NCBI GenBank assembly: GCA_946887045.1
Contig: CAMPKC010000073.1
Coordinates: 1 to 18,579, forward strand
Direction: 5' to 3'
Length of the DNA: 18,579 nt
Origin: an uncultured Sphingobacteriaceae bacterium
Lineage (GTDB): Bacteria > Bacteroidota > Bacteroidia > Sphingobacteriales > Sphingobacteriaceae
The position numbers and the translations under genes were made by a program. The notes beneath the pieces were generated by a model. The model had not been told where the DNA came from. It saw nothing but the letters and a program-made list of their open reading frames with translations, and did not search any database. Positions 14,412 to 18,579 of the stretch are shown one piece after another; the first letter of the stretch is position 1; the number at the start of each line of letters is the position of its first letter.

Positions 14412-15245
14412 TTATTTATGAGTACTTGCGTAGGTCTGCACAATCGAGAAACCTGCTTCGTCAATCGAATAAGTTAACTTATCAATTTTAGAAGTAAAGA
14501 TATTGTACATGATAATTGCAATTGTTGATGTTGCAATTCCTGTTGCAGTATTGATCAAAGCTTCAGAAATACCGTTCGCAAGAGCAGCCTGATCCGGAGC
14601 ACCGGCAGTTGCCAAACCAGCGAAGGCCTTGATCATACCTGATACCGTTCCTAATAGTCCTGTTAATGTACCTACAGATACTAAAGTTGCAAGTACTGTA
14701 AGATTTTGCTCTAACATTGGCATCTCCAATGCTGTTGCTTCTTCAATGTCTTTCTGAATTGCCAATGAAGCTTGTTCGGTGTTCATACCTGCATCAGCTT
14801 CAACCTCACGGTATTTTTTCAAACCCGATTTGATTACATTGGCTACCGAACCTTTTTGTTTATCGCATTCTGCAATCGCAGCTTCGATGTTACGTGCGCT
14901 TAAGTATCCCTGTATTTTTTGAACGAATACATCTACACTTCCATTTCCGGCGGCTTTGTTAATTACGATGAAGCGCTCAATTGAAAATACAATTACCATT
15001 AAAAGCATCCCCATTAATACCGGTACGATGATTCCACCTTTGTAAACCATTCCAAAATAATTTCCTGGTAGTGGGTGTCCGTTTTCCGGATCTCCTCCTT
15101 CAAAGTTTGCAGAATTTCCCATTACAAATTTCCAAAGCAAAATTCCGATTATAATACAAATTACTATGGTTAAACTTGCAAAGATGCTTGAACCTGATCC
15201 CTCTTTCTTCGCTGTTGCTGTTGTTTCTTTTGGTGCGGTTGCCAT
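14412..15245 (-). CDS. exbB: MotA/TolQ/ExbB proton channel family protein
   Basis: This is the pentameric motor subunit that couples proton flow to TonB. At 277 aa, a low-complexity N-terminus (MATAPKETTATAKKEG) is followed by helix 1 (about 21-42), helix 2 (about 70-95, ending SIERFIVINKA), a long cytoplasmic helical domain, and the signature region LEMPMLEQNLTVLATLVSVG with TLTGLLGTVSGMIKAF (about 172-208). A final helix, ISEALINTATGIATSTIAIIMYNIF (described in parts as ISEALINTATG and STIAIIMYNIF), follows. The polar Thr-rich face matches the channel lining. It is the first gene of the operon, behind a TACATTTG promoter box at 15329-15336 and a 273-bp intergenic region. Confidence 0.94.
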   Translation of the reverse strand: MATAPKETTATAKKEGSGSSIFASLTIVICIIIGILLWKFVMGNSANFEGGDPENGHPLPGNYFGMVYKGGIIVPVLMGMLLMVIVFSIERFIVINKAAGNGSVDVFVQKIQGYLSARNIEAAIAECDKQKGSVANVIKSGLKKYREVEADAGMNTEQASLAIQKDIEEATALEMPMLEQNLTVLATLVSVGTLTGLLGTVSGMIKAFAGLATAGAPDQAALANGISEALINTATGIATSTIAIIMYNIFTSKIDKLTYSIDEAGFSIVQTYASTHK

Positions 15246-15254
15246 TTTACGTTA

Positions 15255-15305
15255 AAATTTAGTTTTTAAATTGAGTTTAGATTATAAATTAGTTTTAAAA
15301 ATTGA
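15255..15305. repeat. Degenerate direct repeat in the exbB leader
   Basis: Two ~20-bp AT-rich segments, 15255-15274 and 15286-15305, share an AAATT-AGTTTT-AAATTGA pattern at a spacing of 31 bp. They lie between the exbB promoter and its ATG. AT-richness makes a chance match possible. Confidence 0.35.
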
Positions 15306-15328
15306 TTGCAATATAATTATCGGGGTAA

Positions 15329-15336
15329 CAAATGTA
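15329..15336 (-). promoter_or_regulatory. Probable exbB promoter -7 box
   Basis: The minus strand reads TACATTTG, matching TAnnTTTG. It lies 84 bases before the exbB ATG. A good -33 TTTG is not seen at the expected distance (TTTT at 15356-15359). This is the only full match in the 273-bp gap. Confidence 0.5.
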
Positions 15337-15365
15337 TATTATTCCGAAATAATAAAAAATAATTC

Positions 15366-15392
15366 GCGTATGAAATAACATTTCCGTTACGC
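15366..15392. promoter_or_regulatory. Dyad upstream of the exbB promoter (possible operator)
   Basis: GCGTA (15366-15370) pairs with TACGC (15388-15392), and GAAAT (15372-15376) with ATTTC (15380-15384), around AAC. It sits just upstream of where the -33 element should be, which is a common place for an activator site. No specific regulator can be named from the sequence. Confidence 0.35.
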
Positions 15393-15518
15393 TTTCAGGA
15401 TCCTAGCTGTCGGGACAATAACTCTGATTGAAAAATAATGTTTTACAATGAAAACTATTTTTTCTCTTAAATGCAAGTATAGAAATCAAATACAGGTTAT
15501 TTAATTGTTAAATTAGGG

Positions 15519-15863
15519 TTAACCACCGGCTCGTTTTACTTTATATCCGTCATTCTTAAGCATTTCCATGATCTTATCACGAAAATCGCCTTGTACCAAA
15601 ATCTCACCGTTTTTTGCAGATCCACCGGTACCGCATTTCTGTTTGAGCTTTTTTCCTAAAATTTCCAGGTCTGTTTCGTTACCAATAAAGCCGGTAATTA
15701 ATGTAACTGCTTTTCCTCCTCTTTGTTTCTTATCCAGTTGTACTCTTAGATCCTGTTGTTGTGGAGCTAAGGTTTCCTGCTCTGCAGATTCGTTAAATTG
15801 ATATTCAAATTCAGGATTTGTAGAATAAACTACCCCGGCTATATTCTTATTTTTTTTTGACAT
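15519..15863 (-). CDS. SUI1/eIF1-family translation factor (YciH-like)
   Basis: This is a 114-aa protein with a variable N-terminus (about 1-40) followed by the SUI1 domain. [20 protein letters not shown] (about 38-57) is the start of the fold, and [20 protein letters not shown] (about 76-95), with CG(T)GGS-K-GEI-QGD, is the family signature. Homologues act on start-site fidelity in archaea and eukaryotes. The bacterial YciH role is less clear, with reported effects on translation under stress. It begins four bases past the lipid-kinase stop and so is probably co-transcribed with it. The stop codon lies inside the palindrome GGTTAACC. Confidence 0.92.
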   Translation of the reverse strand: MSKKNKNIAGVVYSTNPEFEYQFNESAEQETLAPQQQDLRVQLDKKQRGGKAVTLITGFIGNETDLEILGKKLKQKCGTGGSAKNGEILVQGDFRDKIMEMLKNDGYKVKRAGG

Positions 15864-15867
15864 TATT

Positions 15868-16740
15868 CTAGTTCAAAACAGTAAGAGACAGTGGTTTAAC
15901 TTTGACACTCACTTCCTTAGCCATTTCAAGAGGTTCCCCGTCCAGATGAACTGTGCCTTCCTTTTTTCTGTTAATACGTATATCTTTTCCTTTTATTATT
16001 TCCACGTACTTAGTTTTATGGATCGTCTTATTAAATAAGTGAAACCCTATCACCGGTAAAGCCGATAAGGGGAAAGGTTTTATCACACAAATATCTAATA
16101 ATCCATCATCAAGTTTAGCCTCCGGCGATATATATGCGTTATTTCCGTACTGACAAGAGTTTGCAATACTAATCATAAACGCATCTATTTTAAAATGATT
16201 CCCGTCAATTGTAAGATCATAAAGATCCGAACTGTACGATGAGATTTCACTTAAAGCGGTACCAATATAGCCTTTTAATCCTCTGTTTTTAAGTTTTGCA
16301 AACTTAAGGCTGATATGTGCGTCGAAGCCCAATCCCGCCATGTTAAAAAACTTACGGTCGTTTAATACGGCCGAATCAATTTGCCGTGTTTTTAAATTGT
16401 TTATAATTGATAATGCTCTTTTGTTATTCAAAGAGATATTCAATGCCCTGGCCAAACCATTGCCCGAGCCAAAAGGAATAATCCCCATCACAACCCGAGT
16501 GCCTTCTAACGCCGAAGCCACCTCGTTTATTGTGCCATCGCCGCCAACAGCTACAACTATATCCTTCCCCCTCTCAACAGCCTCGAGGGCCAGATCATTG
16601 GCATGGGTCGGCCATTCGGTATACACAAATTCAGGATCAAGGATATCAAGATCTAATTGAGCTTTTGCCAATGCCGGAAAATCCAACTTCTTCTTACCCC
16701 CCGATATAGGATTTATGATGAATAAAACGCTCTTTTTCAA
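15868..16740 (-). CDS. YegS/DgkB-type diacylglycerol (lipid) kinase
   Basis: This is an ATP-dependent lipid kinase of the DAGK-catalytic family, likely phosphorylating diacylglycerol or a related membrane lipid at the inner face of the membrane. It is 290 aa. The N-terminus [17 protein letters not shown] carries the NPxSGG motif, [17 protein letters not shown] (about 62-78) has the GGDGT nucleotide loop (66-70), and [16 protein letters not shown] (about 87-102) holds the PxGSGNxxA motif. The C-terminal half is beta-rich, ending [20 protein letters not shown]. The start codon is TTG (CAA at 16738-16740 on the plus strand): a TAG stop lies six codons upstream with no ATG between. The start is supported by the family N-terminus beginning right there. 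It is divergent from metK. Confidence 0.94.
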   Translation of the reverse strand: MKKSVLFIINPISGGKKKLDFPALAKAQLDLDILDPEFVYTEWPTHANDLALEAVERGKDIVVAVGGDGTINEVASALEGTRVVMGIIPFGSGNGLARALNISLNNKRALSIINNLKTRQIDSAVLNDRKFFNMAGLGFDAHISLKFAKLKNRGLKGYIGTALSEISSYSSDLYDLTIDGNHFKIDAFMISIANSCQYGNNAYISPEAKLDDGLLDICVIKPFPLSALPVIGFHLFNKTIHKTKYVEIIKGKDIRINRKKEGTVHLDGEPLEMAKEVSVKVKPLSLTVLN

Positions 16741-16752
16741 TTGAAATATAAA

Positions 16753-16767
16753 AAGCTAAAATAGCTT
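16753..16767. promoter_or_regulatory. Small perfect dyad in the yegS-metK divergent region
   Basis: AAGCTA (16753-16758) and TAGCTT (16762-16767) are a 6-bp inverted repeat around AAA. It lies 13 bases upstream of the TTG start of the lipid kinase and about 28 bases upstream of the metK -7 box. It might be an operator; it is short enough to be chance. Confidence 0.25.
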
Positions 16768-16771
16768 ATAA

Positions 16772-16803
16772 TTTCCCTTAATATAAAAATAATTGTACTT
16801 TCG
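16772..16803 (+). promoter_or_regulatory. Candidate metK promoter
   Basis: TACTTTCG at 16796-16803 matches the Bacteroidetes -7 consensus TAnnTTTG at all but one position. TTTC at 16772-16775 resembles the -33 TTTG, with a 20-base spacer. Transcription would begin near 16810, right at the 5' edge of the riboswitch. Confidence 0.5.
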
Positions 16804-16813
16804 CCCCCGTAAT

Positions 16814-16880
16814 GGTGGAATGATTTGCTTTGCCGCTCTGTGGCAAGATTGCAACCACGTAAAAAAATTGCTAATACTAA
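16814..16880 (+). ncRNA. SAM-II-class riboswitch (long-loop form) in the metK leader
   Basis: P1 is formed by GTGG (16815-16818) and CCAC (16855-16858). Inside the loop are the SAM-II conserved words TGATTTG (16821-16827) and TTGCAA (16849-16854), separated by an extra stem-loop in which TTGCC (16830-16834) pairs with GGCAA (16842-16846). After P1 come CGT, an A7 run and TTGCTAA (16868-16874). GCAA (16851-16854) can pair with TTGC (16868-16871) to make the P2 pseudoknot. This order of elements follows the alphaproteobacterial metA-type SAM-II aptamer as I recall it. The inserted hairpin resembles the described SAM-II long-loop variants. The gene it controls makes SAM, which fits feedback control. 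Confidence 0.8.
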
Positions 16881-16954
16881 GTTTTTTACATCTGCGATCC
16901 CTTTCCTTCCTCAAGATTGAGTTTTTTGATTTTTAAATTTTTAATTTATTTGAT
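16881..16954 (+). promoter_or_regulatory. metK leader after the aptamer: U-tracts, small hairpin and T-rich heptamers
   Basis: A T6 tract (16882-16887) directly follows the pseudoknot, and a second T6 (16922-16927) follows CTCA-AGAT-TGAG (16910-16921), a 4-bp hairpin. Either could be a terminator that SAM binding favours. Then TTTTTGA (16923-16929), TTTTTAA (16930-16936) and, after one extra base, TTTTTAA (16938-16944) lead to the ATG. There is no Shine-Dalgarno sequence. Confidence 0.4.
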
Positions 16955-18208
16955 ATGCCTTATTTATTTACTTCTGAGTCTGTTTCTGAAGGACACCCGG
17001 ATAAAGTAGCTGATCAAATTTCGGACGCTTTGATTGATAATTTCCTTGCCTGGGATGCCGATTCCAAAGTAGCATGCGAAACATTGGTTACTACAGGCCT
17101 GGTAGTTTTGGCTGGCGAAGTAAAGTCAAACACATATCTCGACGTACAGAAAATAGCACGCGATGTAATTGCTAAAATAGGCTATACAAAAGCTGAGTAT
17201 ATGTTCGAAGCGAGTTCTTGCGGCATTATCTCGGCTATTCACGAGCAGTCTGCCGACATTAACCAGGGAGTAGACCGTAAAGAAAAACAAGAGCAGGGTG
17301 CGGGCGATCAGGGAATGATGTTTGGTTATGCTACCAGCGAAACCTCAAATTACATGCCTTTAGCTCTGGATCTGGCTCACAAAATTTTAATTGAGCTTGC
17401 AGCTTTACGCAGAGAGAATTCTGAAATTTCCTATTTACGTCCGGATGCTAAATCTCAGGTAACTATCGAGTATAGCGACGACCATAAACCTGTTCGCATC
17501 GACGCCATTGTAGTTTCAACCCAGCATGATGATTTCGCTGAAGAAAAAGCAATGCAGGAAAAAATAAGCAAAGACATTATCAGCATCCTTATTCCTCGGG
17601 TTAAAGCTCAGTTAAAACCCGAATTACAGGGCCTGTTTAATAACGATATTAAATATCATATCAATCCTACCGGCAAATTCGTTATCGGAGGACCTCATGG
17701 TGATACTGGTTTAACGGGACGTAAAATCATTGTTGATACCTACGGTGGTAAAGGCGGTCACGGTGGTGGCGCTTTCTCCGGTAAAGACCCTTCGAAAGTA
17801 GATCGTTCAGCGGCATACGCAACCCGTCACATCGCTAAAAACCTGGTAGCAGCCGGAGTTTGTGATGAGGTTTTAGTTCAGGTATCCTACGCGATCGGAG
17901 TAAAAGACCCCATGGGTATATATGTTAATACTTACGGATCTTCCAAAGTTGCGCTTAACGACGGTGAGATCGCAACTAAGGTCGCAGAGATTTTTGACAT
18001 GACCCCTTACGGAATCGAAACCCGCTTAAAACTTCGCAACCCGATTTACGCAGAAACCGCCGCATACGGTCACATGGGAAGAACTTCCGAGATCGTAAAA
18101 AAAGAATTCAAAGACGCCAACGGCGGCAAAAAAGAAGTGGAAGTAGAATTATTTACCTGGGAGAAGCTTGACTATATTGATAAAGTGAAATCTGCTTTTG
18201 GGATATAA
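16955..18208 (+). CDS. metK: S-adenosylmethionine synthetase
   Basis: MetK makes S-adenosylmethionine from ATP and methionine in the cytosol. At 417 aa, it is slightly longer than E. coli MetK (384). The N-terminus [20 protein letters not shown] contains the GHPDK ATP loop (13-17). [12 protein letters not shown] (115-126) is the second signature, and the glycine-rich [20 protein letters not shown] (about residues 268-287), followed by RSAAYATRH, is the third; its Asp, Lys and Arg contact substrate and phosphate. The start is the only ATG that gives this N-terminus, 75 bases after the riboswitch core. It is a single-gene transcript with its own promoter, SAM-II leader and terminator. The word ATTCAAAAGT just after its stop recurs in the nuoF-nuoG inverted repeats. 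Confidence 0.98.
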   Translation: MPYLFTSESVSEGHPDKVADQISDALIDNFLAWDADSKVACETLVTTGLVVLAGEVKSNTYLDVQKIARDVIAKIGYTKAEYMFEASSCGIISAIHEQSADINQGVDRKEKQEQGAGDQGMMFGYATSETSNYMPLALDLAHKILIELAALRRENSEISYLRPDAKSQVTIEYSDDHKPVRIDAIVVSTQHDDFAEEKAMQEKISKDIISILIPRVKAQLKPELQGLFNNDIKYHINPTGKFVIGGPHGDTGLTGRKIIVDTYGGKGGHGGGAFSGKDPSKVDRSAAYATRHIAKNLVAAGVCDEVLVQVSYAIGVKDPMGIYVNTYGSSKVALNDGEIATKVAEIFDMTPYGIETRLKLRNPIYAETAAYGHMGRTSEIVKKEFKDANGGKKEVEVELFTWEKLDYIDKVKSAFGI

Positions 18209-18236
18209 TTCAAAAGTAAACTAAATTCTTTATAAG

Positions 18237-18262
18237 AGCCTTCTGGAAACAGAGGGCTTTTT
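18237..18262 (+). terminator. metK intrinsic terminator
   Basis: AGCCTTCTG (18237-18245) pairs with CAGAGGGCT (18250-18258) over nine base pairs including one G-U, closed by a GAAA tetraloop and followed by T5. It is 28 bases past the metK stop. Confidence 0.93.
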
Positions 18263-18579
18263 AATTACATACTTTTTAAGACAAGTAGCGGCGCACGTTA
18301 ACTATACCCATTCATGCCATAATTATAAACCAAAATCCCCCACTAACCATTTTCTTATCCCTCCAAATGCGCCAACCCCATCAAGCTCCTCAATTACCAC
18401 GAACCCTCAACAACCCCGGAAGAAGCGCTGGCCCGACGAGAACGCCGAGCCAGGTGCTGGCCCTACGCGCCGAAGGATCGTTGTCGTCTAGACGTTATTC
18501 ACACTTATATACTGTTTTTCAATGGAGTTCATGGTCTCGCGAAGAGCTCGGCATTGCTTCGTTCTGTTTCAAAACAAGT
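18263..18579. other. Right-edge region without a confident gene; GC-rich degenerate repeat patch
   Basis: The first ~130 bp are AT-rich and featureless. From about 18395 to 18482 GC content rises well above the surroundings, and two segments sharing GCTGGCCC-ACG (18426-18437 and 18453-18464) form a degenerate direct repeat. CGTCTAGACG (18485-18494) is a 10-bp perfect palindrome. Two plus-strand frames stay open to the window edge: one from an ATG at 18367, the other from 18347 without any ATG. Neither translation resembles a family I know. The minus-strand word GAACGAAGCAATG (18552-18564) resembles part of a widespread bacterial intergenic repeat. It could be a repeat element or the start of a gene beyond the window. 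Confidence 0.35.

Noticed and set aside
15484..15524. Terminator after the SUI1-family gene
   Set aside because: There is an AT-only 6-bp stem (ATTTAA/TTAAAT) and the palindrome GGTTAACC over the stop codon, but no GC-rich stem followed by a U-tract on the minus strand, so I do not call it.
1..18579. tRNA, rRNA, insertion sequences, prophage or defence genes
   Set aside because: None was seen. There is no transposase, integrase, toxin-antitoxin pair or cloverleaf-like segment, and all large coding regions are assigned to core functions.

Overview
The window looks like chromosome of a Bacteroidota bacterium, most likely Sphingobacteriaceae (Pedobacter-like). The reasons are moderate-to-low GC, start sites mostly without Shine-Dalgarno sequences, several TAnnTTTG-type promoter boxes, a TonB whose N-terminus carries the NQAYGAYQLR motif, and close agreement of the NuoB and NuoG proteins with what I recall of that family. 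No database search was possible.

Region 1 (1-9424, minus strand) is a respiratory complex I operon in the order nuoA-B-C-D-E-F-G-H-I-J-K-L, with nuoL running off the left edge. Most genes are tightly packed, with TAATG overlaps or gaps of one base. NuoG is the short form (331 aa) without the molybdopterin-oxidoreductase-like body. Two gaps are unusually long (nuoF-nuoG, 327 bp; nuoH-nuoI, 251 bp) and both are bordered by arrays of seven-base repeats in inverted orientation. Strong intercistronic hairpins also lie before nuoJ and before nuoB.

Region 2 (9447-15392, minus strand) is a TonB energy-transduction operon: exbB, exbD1, exbD2, tonB, a 74-aa two-helix membrane protein, an orphan PstS-like lipoprotein, and a secreted TPR protein. 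It ends in an intrinsic terminator that separates it from nuoA. A hairpin lies between exbB and exbD1, and a promoter with an upstream dyad lies ahead of exbB.

Region 3 (15519-16740, minus strand) is a two-gene unit: a YegS/DgkB-type lipid kinase with a TTG start, and an SUI1/YciH translation factor.

Region 4 (16772-18262, plus strand) is metK (S-adenosylmethionine synthetase). It sits behind a Bacteroidetes-type promoter and a SAM-II-class riboswitch with an extra stem-loop in the P1 loop, and it ends in a strong intrinsic terminator. The last ~315 bp hold no confident gene, but contain a GC-rich, partly repeated patch that stays open in two frames to the window edge.

The genes are ordinary core metabolism and envelope energetics. 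The unusual content is between the genes: phased heptanucleotide arrays at gene ends and starts, the intercistronic hairpins, the riboswitch architecture, and the GC-rich patch at the right edge.
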